Shown piece by piece: positions 49,845 through 58,448 of a stretch of DNA of 64,000 nucleotides. The notes under the pieces are model-generated. The model was not told the origin of the DNA and searched no databases. It worked only from the letters and a program-made list of their open reading frames with translations. This DNA comes from Bacillota bacterium. Lineage in GTDB: Bacteria > Bacillota > Clostridia > Lachnospirales > Lachnospiraceae. The stretch's first letter is position 1. The number at the start of each line of letters is the position of its first letter. A program made the position numbers and the translations under genes. The stretch is from assembly GCA_023411215.1 (NCBI GenBank), contig JAEYOY010000002.1:1-64000 (forward strand), read 5' to 3'.

Positions 49845-52199
49845 TTATCTCCTATCCAAATAAGATGATAGTGAAAGCTTCTTGCCATCGGTACGAATCG
49901 TTATCGCTCCTATTTCATATGTAATCCATGTATTACTGCCGGCTTCGGAAAGTCGTTGTAACAATACCGGGCTGGGATGTCCATACCAGTTATCTTCACC
50001 GCAGGAGATCAGTGCGTATTCCGGGCAAATCAGGTTCAGGAATTCCTCCGAGGTGGAGTATTTTGATCCATGGTGAGCCACCTTGAGTACATCATAATCG
50101 ATAGCAGGATCAATTCCCCACTCCCTGCTATAAGTATTATCCTTAAGCCTCTGTATCAATAGCCTCTCACCCTCCGCCTCCAAATCACCGGTTAAAAGCA
50201 TATCAAATTCACCATAAGTTACACTTAATACGGTGGATCCGGCATTCGAGGTGATATTAATATCATTAGAAGCTGGATGCAGGCAATAGATTTCGAGAAG
50301 CCCTTCCTTCATATAATCACCGGCCTTCATATATTGCACCTCTATTCCTTTCTCAATTGCCAATGTCTCAAGATAAAGATAAGCATCATCCTTAATGCTA
50401 AGTTCGGGCAGTACCAGGCAGCGTATCGGGAACAGCTCTTCATGGAGCAGCTCCATCAATCCATTGATATGATCCTGGTCCGAATGGGTAACAATAGCAT
50501 AATCCAGCTTGTGAATTCCCTGTGATTTTAAGAATGGAACGATTCGATAAGTCCCAACCCTGCTTTCATCCCCGCTTCCCCCATCTATCAGGAAGCTTGT
50601 CCCCTCCCCACTCTCCATAAATATCGCATCTCCCTGACCCACGTCCAATATGGTAATCCTCAAATCCCGATCTGACGACGGCAGAAACAGAATAAGCTGG
50701 GATAGGATCAATATTAAGATCAAAGATTTCTTCGGATATTTTTTGATTAGGAGTACAAAAACAAGAATCAATGAAAAAGACAGCAGAATATATATCATAG
50801 CAGGCCTGCCACCATTGATAACATGATAAGGTAAGTGGCGGATTCCCTCGCATACCAAATCATATAGCTTTAATATGTAATTGGAACCACCGATGATAAA
50901 AATTCCAAGTCTTGCAGAAAGCATACCAAGAAAACCTGCCAGAAGCGAGGATAGCGTTAATACTGTAATAAATGGGAGAATGATCAAATTCGTAATAATA
51001 CCGTAGAGGGGAAATTGATAGAAAAAGTACAGAACAATCGGAGTGGTGGTTATCATAGCACTAAAACTGATGACAAGACTGTCCTTTATCGCATTCTTGC
51101 CTGGAAATAACTGCTTCAGAGCTGGTAGCAGGACTGCGATGCCGATCACTGCCAGAAAGGACAGGAGAAAGCCGGCGCTCATCAGCTGAAGAGGATTCTG
51201 AAGCAAGATAATCATTGCACTGAGTGCAGCAGCTGACAACATGTCATAGGTTTTTCCAAAAAGCACGGCACATAGTAGAATAACCATCATCACTACTGCC
51301 CGATTGGTGGACACACTAAAATTTGTTAATTCACCATAGCTATAGATAATAAATATGGTAAATACGGTTGCAACAATAATCGACAATTTACATTTTCGAA
51401 ATAGCCAGAAGACGCTCATCCCAATCAAGGATATATGTAGACCTGAGATGGCCAAGATATGAGAGATGCCGTTTTCCTGGTACAACCGTTTCACATCATC
51501 CTCCAACATATTTTTCTCACCTAGGAGCATGGCAATCAGCGTACCCGCCTCTCTATCCTCCAGGATATCATGATACACACTGACCAAGCGATTTTTAATA
51601 ATATCCAGGCTTGTATGATAGATTGATGAACCAGAATCTGAGATAAAAATCTGATCCGCTAATAGTTTAAAATCAATATTTTCAATTTTATAATATAGCT
51701 CTTCGTTGAATTGACCAGGATTTGAGGCTTTTAGGAATTTTTGCAGAGAACCTTTAGCGGTAATGACATTACCGATCCGGTAGATGTGATCCTTTGAAGT
51801 ATAGACAATGACATTTTCACAAGTATAGCTGTTACCTCCGGACAAGGAGATAACGTTATTTCCGACGTATAGGGCTTGCACCTGCTGCTTGTTTACAATC
51901 ATATTAACAGTACCGGTAAGCTCACAGGGCACAACTTGACCAAAGGCATGATATATCCTTGGTAACCGGAGCTGATTCTCCATGACTACAAAGCCAAGAA
52001 TCAGGAAGATTGGCAGCACCATAAAAAGATATTCCTTTCTATGGACCATCTTCTCTTTCCTATGAATCTGGCAATATAGACTTGTCATAAACCCCAGTAA
52101 AGCAATTATAATTACTAAGCCTATTGTTAGTTGCTGCCAGGCAAAACCAATGCCAAGCAGATAAGCCCCCAGTATCCAAACCAGCGGGCGTTTAACCAA
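49845..52199 (-). CDS. comEC: DNA internalization-related competence protein ComEC/Rec2
   Basis: This 784-residue polytopic protein forms the channel that brings single-stranded DNA into the cell. An N-terminal DUF4131/OB region (about 1-185) is followed by the Competence domain (about 205-480), marked by LAISGLHISLIGM and SAGFLLSFLAVIGI. A C-terminal metallo-beta-lactamase-like domain (about 510-775) has ILDVGQGDAIFME, THSDQDHINGL and LKVAHHGSKYST. The start is TTG with AGGAGG 9 nt upstream. Together with comEA at 55587 it implies at least remnants of a DNA-uptake apparatus, although type IV pilus genes are not in this window. Confidence 0.95.
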   Translation of the reverse strand: MVKRPLVWILGAYLLGIGFAWQQLTIGLVIIIALLGFMTSLYCQIHRKEKMVHRKEYLFMVLPIFLILGFVVMENQLRLPRIYHAFGQVVPCELTGTVNMIVNKQQVQALYVGNNVISLSGGNSYTCENVIVYTSKDHIYRIGNVITAKGSLQKFLKASNPGQFNEELYYKIENIDFKLLADQIFISDSGSSIYHTSLDIIKNRLVSVYHDILEDREAGTLIAMLLGEKNMLEDDVKRLYQENGISHILAISGLHISLIGMSVFWLFRKCKLSIIVATVFTIFIIYSYGELTNFSVSTNRAVVMMVILLCAVLFGKTYDMLSAAALSAMIILLQNPLQLMSAGFLLSFLAVIGIAVLLPALKQLFPGKNAIKDSLVISFSAMITTTPIVLYFFYQFPLYGIITNLIILPFITVLTLSSLLAGFLGMLSARLGIFIIGGSNYILKLYDLVCEGIRHLPYHVINGGRPAMIYILLSFSLILVFVLLIKKYPKKSLILILILSQLILFLPSSDRDLRITILDVGQGDAIFMESGEGTSFLIDGGSGDESRVGTYRIVPFLKSQGIHKLDYAIVTHSDQDHINGLMELLHEELFPIRCLVLPELSIKDDAYLYLETLAIEKGIEVQYMKAGDYMKEGLLEIYCLHPASNDINITSNAGSTVLSVTYGEFDMLLTGDLEAEGERLLIQRLKDNTYSREWGIDPAIDYDVLKVAHHGSKYSTSEEFLNLICPEYALISCGEDNWYGHPSPVLLQRLSEAGSNTWITYEIGAITIRTDGKKLSLSSYLDRR

Positions 52200-52213
52200 T
52201 CACGATACCTCCT

Positions 52214-53122
52214 TTAACTCTCATCCATTAAGGATAGATTCCGTTCGAAGAACCCGTCAAAGTTAATTCCATCTCCGAAGGCAGGCTGTACCTCACCGTT
52301 AATCAAAAACTGGACCTTACTTATATAGGGTAGTTCCACTAATGTATTCACGATCGAATAGATTGCAATCTCGTCTTTGAGCTCGGGTATCTTCTCCATG
52401 AATTTAATATTAAAATCCACATAGCATACCCCTTCCTTCATATCCACCTGCAGCAAGTCCGTTCCTTCCGGTATGGTAGGATACATCCCTATTTGTGACG
52501 GTCCTTTCATAAGCTCATCCAGTACCAACTCTTCCAGAGATCCTGTTCCGGTATAAGTTATATCAGTCACATATTCGACTAATGCGTCACCTTCTTTATT
52601 GGCAAAATAAAGCTTCACCTTCGTCTCGGTACCGGTATTATCAATAAAATCCTCTTTCGTCATAATACCTACCAGATTTCCGTTCGGATCGATCAAGGGC
52701 TGACCGTTCACCGAAAACTGAATATATTCCACTTGTGGAAGCTGACTTAGAGTCTTTACGATAGCGGCACGACATAAAACTTCATTTATTCCTTTCAGTT
52801 CATTATAATTGGACTCGAAATTGATTGTCAGGCTACTATCCTCATTAAAAGTAAATTCCTTCACCGTCACTATGTCAGTAAACGTACTTTTATACAGAAG
52901 ATTTTCCGGATTCAGCTTAAGCATGTATAATAGCTCTTCAATCTGTTCATCTCGATCTTTACTGATCATCTGATAAGTCTCACTAACCAGAGTGGAGGTT
53001 TTGGAATTGATATAAAAGATAGAAACCTCTGTAGTCTCATCCGATGGCTTTTTCTGATTATTGCATGCTCCCAATGAAACAATCAAAATCAGTAGCATAA
53101 GTAATACACCGATTTTCCTCAT
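52214..53122 (-). CDS. GerMN-domain lipoprotein (GerM-like)
   Basis: This 302-residue lipoprotein starts MRKIGVLLMLLILIVSL at 53122, with GGAGG 5 nt upstream, and has lipobox LGAC (Cys20). Two GerMN domains are visible, about residues 60-155 and 170-285. Each ends in the pattern L-x-x-x-x-x-I-x-x-V-x-F-x-I-N/V-G (LSQLPQVEYIQFSVNGQPL, LVELPYISKVQFLINGEVQ). B. subtilis GerM acts in sporulation and germination, and the domain helps scaffold the SpoIIIA-SpoIIQ channel. In Clostridia such genes often follow a two-component pair, as here. It lies 15 bp before comEC. Confidence 0.85.
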   Translation of the reverse strand: MRKIGVLLMLLILIVSLGACNNQKKPSDETTEVSIFYINSKTSTLVSETYQMISKDRDEQIEELLYMLKLNPENLLYKSTFTDIVTVKEFTFNEDSSLTINFESNYNELKGINEVLCRAAIVKTLSQLPQVEYIQFSVNGQPLIDPNGNLVGIMTKEDFIDNTGTETKVKLYFANKEGDALVEYVTDITYTGTGSLEELVLDELMKGPSQIGMYPTIPEGTDLLQVDMKEGVCYVDFNIKFMEKIPELKDEIAIYSIVNTLVELPYISKVQFLINGEVQPAFGDGINFDGFFERNLSLMDES

Positions 53123-53153
53123 ACATACCTCCATTACTTGCTTTTCATTAACC

Positions 53154-53370
53154 TGAGTGTGAAAATTGTATTTTATTTTCACACCACTTTACATGCCTAT
53201 ACTTTGATTTAGTTTGTGCCGAGGATTTCTCAGGCACAAACTTCTGAGTGTGAAAATTGCATTTAATTTTCACATCATTTTACATGCCTATACTTTGATT
53301 TAGTTTGTGCCGAGGATTTCGCAGGCACAAACTTCTGAGTGTGAAAATTGCATTTTATTTTCACACTGTG
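53154..53370. repeat. Palindromic element array (family A), two full copies plus a partial, between the kinase and GerMN genes
   Basis: Units begin ACATGCCTATACTTTGATTT at 53191 and 53282, a 91-bp period. Each contains stem 1 (AGTTTGTGCC / GGCACAAACTT) and stem 2 (GTGTGAAAATTG / TTTTCACAC). A third stem 2 alone lies at 53154-53185. The array starts about 10 bp after the kinase stop and fills the gap. Confidence 0.85.
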
Positions 53371-53371
53371 T

Positions 53372-54817
53372 TCATATAATATAGTTCAGCGGTATACGAA
53401 CATTAAAGGTCGTTCCCTCGCCTTCCTTACTGTAAACTTTAATTGCACCACGGTGCATCTGAATAACATTTTTTGTAATCGCAAGACCGAGCCCTGTGCC
53501 GCCGGTTTCTCTAGATCTGGCTTTGTCCACCCTGTAGAAGCGCTCAAAGATATAATCCTGCGCATCCATGGGAATTCCTATACCGGAATCTGACACCTTG
53601 ATGAAGAAATACTTATGATCCGCATTCAGTGAGACCCGGACCCATCCATCCGCAACATTATACTTAATCGCATTTTCAATCAGGTTGGAAATAGCCAATG
53701 ACAGCTTCACCTCGTCCACTTCGGCGATGACAGGTCGAAAGCTCTCATAAATCATCTCGATATTCTGCTTTTTCGCTATTGGTGTGAGACGCTTTAAGAT
53801 CAGCTCCAATAGCTCATTAATATTAATCGGCGCGATATTCATATCTCCGGCTGTCTTATCGAGCTTAACTAAGGATAGCAGATCGTTAATAATCTTATTC
53901 TCACGCTCTATCTCATCTGTTATATCCACGAGAAACTCTCGGTATAATTCAAGTGGTGCATCCTCCTGCATCAGCAGGGAATCTGCCAGAACCTTTATTG
54001 AGGTAATCGGCGTCTTCAATTCATGAGATACATTGGATACAAATTCTTGTCTGGAATTCTCCAGCTTTTGCATCCGGTTTATCATGTGATTGAAGGAATC
54101 TGATATCTTCACTATCTCATTATAGCCTTTTATCGTCACTCCATTATCCATATAACCGTCTGTAATTCGATCAATGGAATTCACTACGCTGGTCAAAGGC
54201 TTTGACAATACTCCGGTAAAATAGATAGAGAAGGAAACAATTAAAAGAGCCAGAATGATTGCAAACAACACACCTCTTTGCTCCATACTGTCGCGTATAC
54301 TTTGAATATCCTTCGTAGAAAAATTCATAACAATAGCACCCATAACCTCTTTACTACCATTATGGGTGACAGGATAAGTTAGTTTAATATAGTGAGTCTC
54401 CTCATCATGGAAAAACTTCGTTCCTGTGCCCTGCAGACATTGGATAACATCTTCAGAGATCAAATATTTACCTTTTTCTAAGGAATAAGTATCCTTCACA
54501 ATGTTCAAACTACTGTTAACAATAATAATACGACCACGATAAATATCGGAAAGTCTTAACACTTCAGAATCTACTTCCGTATCTTCCCCGGTAGTCAGAT
54601 AACCTCTTGAATTGAGCATATTCGATAGCATATAACCCTGGTTTTCCAGCTCAGCTCTACGATTACTGATTGCTTTACTCTCGTAGGTATTCATTAGGAT
54701 ATACGAGAATAAGGTCAGTGGTATAACCCCCAACACAATAAAAACAATCAGCAAATACACTCTCATACTGTTAAAAGCTTTTAATTTACTCTTGATTTTG
54801 GAAAAAATATCCGACAC
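53372..54817 (-). CDS. Sensor histidine kinase, WalK/PhoR-like
   Basis: This membrane kinase of about 481 residues pairs with the OmpR-type regulator upstream. After TM1 (YLLIVFIVLGVIPLTLFSYIL), an extracellular sensor of about 120 residues with a PAS-like layout (RGRIIIVNSSLNIVKDTYS) and TM2 (LFAIILALLIVSFSIYFTGVL) follow. A HAMP domain comes next, then phospho-His in FVSNVSHELKTPITSIKVL. The ATPase domain has ISNLIENAIKYN, VSDSGIGIP and GGTGLGLAITKNVI. The start is uncertain: the GTG at 54817 was chosen because it gives only a 32-bp overlap with the regulator gene, and no candidate has a strong Shine-Dalgarno. Confidence 0.85.
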   Translation of the reverse strand: MSDIFSKIKSKLKAFNSMRVYLLIVFIVLGVIPLTLFSYILMNTYESKAISNRRAELENQGYMLSNMLNSRGYLTTGEDTEVDSEVLRLSDIYRGRIIIVNSSLNIVKDTYSLEKGKYLISEDVIQCLQGTGTKFFHDEETHYIKLTYPVTHNGSKEVMGAIVMNFSTKDIQSIRDSMEQRGVLFAIILALLIVSFSIYFTGVLSKPLTSVVNSIDRITDGYMDNGVTIKGYNEIVKISDSFNHMINRMQKLENSRQEFVSNVSHELKTPITSIKVLADSLLMQEDAPLELYREFLVDITDEIERENKIINDLLSLVKLDKTAGDMNIAPININELLELILKRLTPIAKKQNIEMIYESFRPVIAEVDEVKLSLAISNLIENAIKYNVADGWVRVSLNADHKYFFIKVSDSGIGIPMDAQDYIFERFYRVDKARSRETGGTGLGLAITKNVIQMHRGAIKVYSKEGEGTTFNVRIPLNYII

Positions 54818-55484
54818 CCCATTTTGTATGTATAAATTTTGGTTCACTAGGATTGCTTTCAATCTTTTCACGCAATCTTCGAATGTGTACATCTACGGTC
54901 CTGACATCACCAGGATAATCATAGCCCCATACAATATTTAACAGATTTTCTCGGCTATATACCTTATTAGGGTTAAACACCAAGAGCTCTAGCAAATCAA
55001 ACTCTTTGGCCGTCAGATTAACTTCTTTTCCTGAGATGTATACTCGTCTGTTCTCACAATCTATCTTCATATCACCAAAGGTAACTGTCTTCGAATCAGA
55101 GCTTCCTGCAGTTGAATTTTTATTATTCCGCCTTATAATGGCTTTAATTCTTGCTTTTACCTCAAGTATATTGAACGGCTTTGTTATATAATCATCTGCT
55201 CCATATTCTAAGCCGAGAATCTTATCCATGTCATCACCCTTCGCAGTCAACATGATGATAGGCATCATAGAGAATTCTCTAATCTGCTGACAAACCTCAA
55301 ATCCGGTAAGCTTTGGAAGCATCACATCGAGTAATACTACATCATATTCCTTCTTCTTGGCAGCCTCCAGTGCTTCTTCACCATCATAGGCGCAATCCAC
55401 TTCCATACCATCCTGCTCCAGGCTAAAACGAATTCCTTTTACTATTAATTTTTCATCATCAACTACGAGCACTCTTTTTGCCAT
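54786..55484 (-). CDS. Response regulator, OmpR/WalR family
   Basis: This 232-residue regulator has a receiver domain (1-120) with VDDEKLIV, phospho-Asp in YDVVLLDVMLPKLTGFEV, IIMLTAKGDD and YITKPFNILEV. The winged-helix domain (about 135-230) has VNLTAKEFDLLELLVFNPNK, WGYDYPGDVRTVDVHIRRLR and FIHTKWGVGYFF. Similarity to WalR/YycF is strong, but walH/walI/walJ are absent; GerMN and comEC follow instead, so essential cell-wall control is possible but not shown. Confidence 0.92.
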   Translation of the reverse strand: MAKRVLVVDDEKLIVKGIRFSLEQDGMEVDCAYDGEEALEAAKKKEYDVVLLDVMLPKLTGFEVCQQIREFSMMPIIMLTAKGDDMDKILGLEYGADDYITKPFNILEVKARIKAIIRRNNKNSTAGSSDSKTVTFGDMKIDCENRRVYISGKEVNLTAKEFDLLELLVFNPNKVYSRENLLNIVWGYDYPGDVRTVDVHIRRLREKIESNPSEPKFIHTKWGVGYFFQNQE

Positions 55485-55586
55485 ATCTTCACCTCATCTA
55501 TTTAAATTAATAACCTTCTGCTTATCCGGTACCCTATGACGACTATTTTGTCCTAGTATCTTATTGTTAAGCATGTAATCTGTACT

Positions 55587-56303
55587 CTATTTCACTGTTA
55601 TAAAGGAGGAAACCTTGTTAAATAACCCCTCTTTAATACCCGGTATCTTCATAAGCTCCTCAATTGTCTGAAAGCTTCCGTTTGCTGTACGATATTCTAT
55701 GATGCTGGTAGCCTTTGCTTCGCCGATTCCCGGCAACTCCATTAATTCCGTAGTATCAGCAAGGTTGATATTGACCAACTTCTTGGATGAAGAAGTCTCT
55801 TGGTTACCCTCATCCAAAAACAACACCGTAGCAGCAGACATCTCTTTCACCTCATCCTTGGTAGGGATGTAAATTCTTTGTCCGTCTGTCACTTGTTGTG
55901 CTTGGTTGATATAGTCTCCGGCTGCTTCCTTCGCTAACCCACCGGCCTGCTTTATCAAGTCAATTACTCTGGAATTTACAGGCGCTTGATATACTCCCGG
56001 TTGCTTTACCGCTCCGCACAGATGAACATAAATATCTGAAGTCAACTCACCGTTTTCCTCGGAAGCCTTATTACTTGGTTTATCCTTTTCAGAAGTCTGT
56101 TTAGCATTAGATAACTGTTTATCATCAGAAGTCAAATGCTCTTTGGTAATCGGATGATCTTCAGTAGCTTGATTATCACTGCCGGTAAGACTTGTAATCA
56201 GTTCGGCAGTCGGCTCCCCCTTCTTGTACGCACAACTATAGCAGATCCCGGTAAGTAATAATAGAATACCGGTAATTCCAATCATAACATATCTTTTTCT
56301 CAT
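55587..56303 (-). CDS. comEA: ComEA family DNA-binding protein (SLBB + helix-hairpin-helix)
   Basis: This 238-residue membrane-anchored DNA receptor has an N-terminal TM (about 5-22) and a Lys/Glu/Ser/Asp-rich linker to about 85. An SLBB domain follows (IYVHLCGAVKQPGVYQAP, VIDLIKQAGGLAKEA, GQRIYIPT). A C-terminal tandem helix-hairpin-helix (about 175-238) shows VNINLADTTELMELPGIGEAKATSIIEYR. It binds double-stranded DNA at the surface for ComEC. Unlike in B. subtilis, comEA and comEC are separated by the two-component and GerMN genes rather than adjacent. Confidence 0.93.
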   Translation of the reverse strand: MRKRYVMIGITGILLLLTGICYSCAYKKGEPTAELITSLTGSDNQATEDHPITKEHLTSDDKQLSNAKQTSEKDKPSNKASEENGELTSDIYVHLCGAVKQPGVYQAPVNSRVIDLIKQAGGLAKEAAGDYINQAQQVTDGQRIYIPTKDEVKEMSAATVLFLDEGNQETSSSKKLVNINLADTTELMELPGIGEAKATSIIEYRTANGSFQTIEELMKIPGIKEGLFNKVSSFITVK

Positions 56304-56434
56304 TATCCATCATCTTTCTTTTTTATAAGATGACTTAAAAAGTACCCTCTATACTTTTTTAATAAGACATTTTCATTTTACATAAACTGCCCATCATTTA
56401 CAATAGGTATTTCATCCATAATGCAAGAAAATAC

Positions 56435-56881
56435 TTAGCATTTTCTCCAATTACACTGAAATATCACAATTCCAGCGGCAACTAAGACCAGCCCAAGCAG
56501 CTTATGCCACTCAAAATCCGCCTTTTTGCATCCAAAGATACCAAATAGTTCGATCAGATATGCCACTAGAAGCTGAGCGGTGATAATAAACATATTTGCC
56601 ATGGCGGGCCCTAAGGTATCCACACTTTTAATAACCGTATAGGTAATAAAAGCACCGAGAACTCCACCAAGAAGCATATATTTGCTCTCTATTTTCAGCA
56701 GTGACGAGAAGGTTCCCTGGCGTCCGGTTACAACCCAAGCCCCGAAGCATACTAGCATTGCCGTAAATTGAACAAAGGTAGCCGATACCCAGATCCCTGT
56801 CTGTTTCGTTACTCCTGTATTGAATACACCCTGAGTGCTCATCAGTGCTCCGGACAGGATTGCAATCAAAAAACCCCACAT
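56435..56881 (-). CDS. YdcZ-type (DUF606) DMT-superfamily membrane protein
   Basis: This 148-residue protein with about five TM helices begins MWGFLIAILSGALMSTQGVF, which includes the DUF606 N-terminal signature. It continues with LGGVLGAFITYTVIKSVDTLGPAMAN and ends LLGLVLVAAGIVIF. These half-size members of the drug/metabolite transporter superfamily work as dimers or paired proteins. The substrate is unknown. The single gene has a weak ribosome-binding site and no companion copy in the window. Confidence 0.85.
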   Translation of the reverse strand: MWGFLIAILSGALMSTQGVFNTGVTKQTGIWVSATFVQFTAMLVCFGAWVVTGRQGTFSSLLKIESKYMLLGGVLGAFITYTVIKSVDTLGPAMANMFIITAQLLVAYLIELFGIFGCKKADFEWHKLLGLVLVAAGIVIFQCNWRKC

Positions 56882-56918
56882 AATAGGCCACCAATCCTTT
56901 CATTCATAATAACATCCC

Positions 56919-56937
56919 GCTTCATCTTCGATGCAGC
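56919..56937. repeat. Stem-loop family E, copy 2
   Basis: GCTTCATC-TTC-GATGCAGC matches the element at 42505-42523 except for one mismatch in the 5' arm. Confidence 0.5.
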
Positions 56938-57098
56938 AAAGAGCAGAGGCTATTGCTAAATTTCAATACTGCAGGATAATGACCGGCAACATGTGTGAAA
57001 GGGGAGCTTATTCCTCTTCCTTACGTTACATTGTATTATGCAACAGCCCTGATCATATCATTTCCATTTTTATTCTGGCTTATGCAGGTTTTACAAAG

Positions 57099-57124
57099 AA
57101 AAAGGTTGCCACTATGCGGCAACC
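57099..57124 (-). terminator. Intrinsic terminator of the argJ-argB-argD unit
   Basis: GGTTGCC (57104-57110) / GGCAACC (57118-57124) is a perfect 7-bp stem. On the minus strand it is followed by TTTTTCTTTG. It begins 6 bp after the argD stop. Confidence 0.9.
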
Positions 57125-57130
57125 CGACTA

Positions 57131-58315
57131 TTATATCTTACCCAATACATCATCCAGAATCGTAATCATTTCATCTACATGCTGCTGTTCAATTATAAGC
57201 GGAGGTACAAAGCGAATTACATTCGCACCGGCTGTAATCAGAATTAATCCTGCGTCCATGACCTGTGGGATAATATCCTTAACCGGAATCGTAAACTCCA
57301 ATCCCTGCATTAATCCCATACCCCTGCGTTCCTTAATAAAATCATATTTGTCTACCAAATCATCTAATTTTTGAGTCAGATAAGGAGCGATCTCCTGAAC
57401 GTGTTCCACCAAATGTTCACTTTCAAAAAGATCAAAAACCTTGCTTACCGCTGACGTAACAAATGGATTACCACCATAGGTCGTTCCATGATCTCCAGGC
57501 TCAAAGGCACTTGCAACCTCCTCGGACGCTGCAAAGGCTCCGACCGGTACTCCGCAACCGAGTGCCTTAGCACAGGTAATGATATCCGGCTTTATACCAT
57601 AATGCTGATGTGCAAACATGTTTCCTGTTCTACCCATACCACATTGGATTTCATCAAGAATTAAGATAATCTTCTTATCATCGCAAAGCTTTCTTATTCC
57701 CTCCAGGAATTCCTTTGTCGCTGGATACAGGCCACCTTCTCCTTGCACCGGTTCCAGGATAATCGCACAGGTTTTATCACTCACAAGCTCCTTCACGCTG
57801 TCAAGGTTATTAAACTCAGCAAATACAACTCCACCGATAAGAGGACCGAAGGCTTCCCGGTATTTCTTATTCCCTGTCACACTTAGCGCTCCCATACTTC
57901 TTCCATGGAAGGAATGGACCATGGAGATTATCTGGCTGTTCGCCACGCCATGCTTGTTATAATAGTATTTTCTTGCCAGCTTTACCGCTCCTTCGATCGC
58001 TTCCGTTCCACTGCTGGTAAAGAATACGCGGTCCATACCACTTGCCCGAAGCAGCTTCTTAGCCGCTTCAATCATCGGCTTATTATAATAGAGATTGGAG
58101 GTATGGAGTATTTTATCGATCTGATTCTTCAAGGCATCATTAAATTGCTGATTACCGTAGCCCAGTGCAAAAACTGCAATACCGGCTGCAAAGTCCAGAT
58201 ACTTCTTATTATTGCTATCATAGAGATAAACACCCTCACCGCGATCCAAAACGAGTTGATAACGACTATAGGTATGCATCAATACTTTTTCAGCTTCTTC
58301 TATATACAGCTTCAT
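57131..58315 (-). CDS. argD: Acetylornithine aminotransferase
   Basis: This 394-residue class III PLP aminotransferase makes N-acetylornithine. GEGVYLYDSNNKKYLDFAAGIAV opens the fold. The PLP site has FFTSSGTEAIEGAVKLAR, HSFHGRSMGALS, ILDEIQCGMGRTG, and the PLP-binding Lys in ITCAKALGCGVPVGAF. HGTTYGGNPFVTSA follows. The gene is last in the argJ-argB-argD unit, with a terminator right after it and a family-B palindrome between it and argB. Confidence 0.95.
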   Translation of the reverse strand: MKLYIEEAEKVLMHTYSRYQLVLDRGEGVYLYDSNNKKYLDFAAGIAVFALGYGNQQFNDALKNQIDKILHTSNLYYNKPMIEAAKKLLRASGMDRVFFTSSGTEAIEGAVKLARKYYYNKHGVANSQIISMVHSFHGRSMGALSVTGNKKYREAFGPLIGGVVFAEFNNLDSVKELVSDKTCAIILEPVQGEGGLYPATKEFLEGIRKLCDDKKIILILDEIQCGMGRTGNMFAHQHYGIKPDIITCAKALGCGVPVGAFAASEEVASAFEPGDHGTTYGGNPFVTSAVSKVFDLFESEHLVEHVQEIAPYLTQKLDDLVDKYDFIKERRGMGLMQGLEFTIPVKDIIPQVMDAGLILITAGANVIRFVPPLIIEQQHVDEMITILDDVLGKI

Positions 58316-58387
58316 TTCTATCTATCCTTTCTTCCCTATCATACAAGATGAGTTGATAAATAAATTCACTTGTCATGAACTAGACAA

Positions 58388-58430
58388 CAATAGAAACCAT
58401 ACTTCGCAAACTTTCTATTGTCATGAATTC
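58388..58430. repeat. Palindromic element family B, copy 3 (inverted), between argB and argD
   Basis: CAATAGAAA (58388-58396) and TTTCTATTG (58412-58420) are arms around CCATACTTCGCAAAC, followed by TCATGAATTC. Read on the minus strand it matches the other two copies. Confidence 0.75.
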
Positions 58431-58448
58431 TATGGCCATCTGCTCCAA

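Noticed and set aside
53154..53370. 91-bp repeats considered as a CRISPR array or attachment site
   Set aside because: The repeats are contiguous two-stem units with only two to three copies and no integrase gene; they match other intergenic palindromes in the window.
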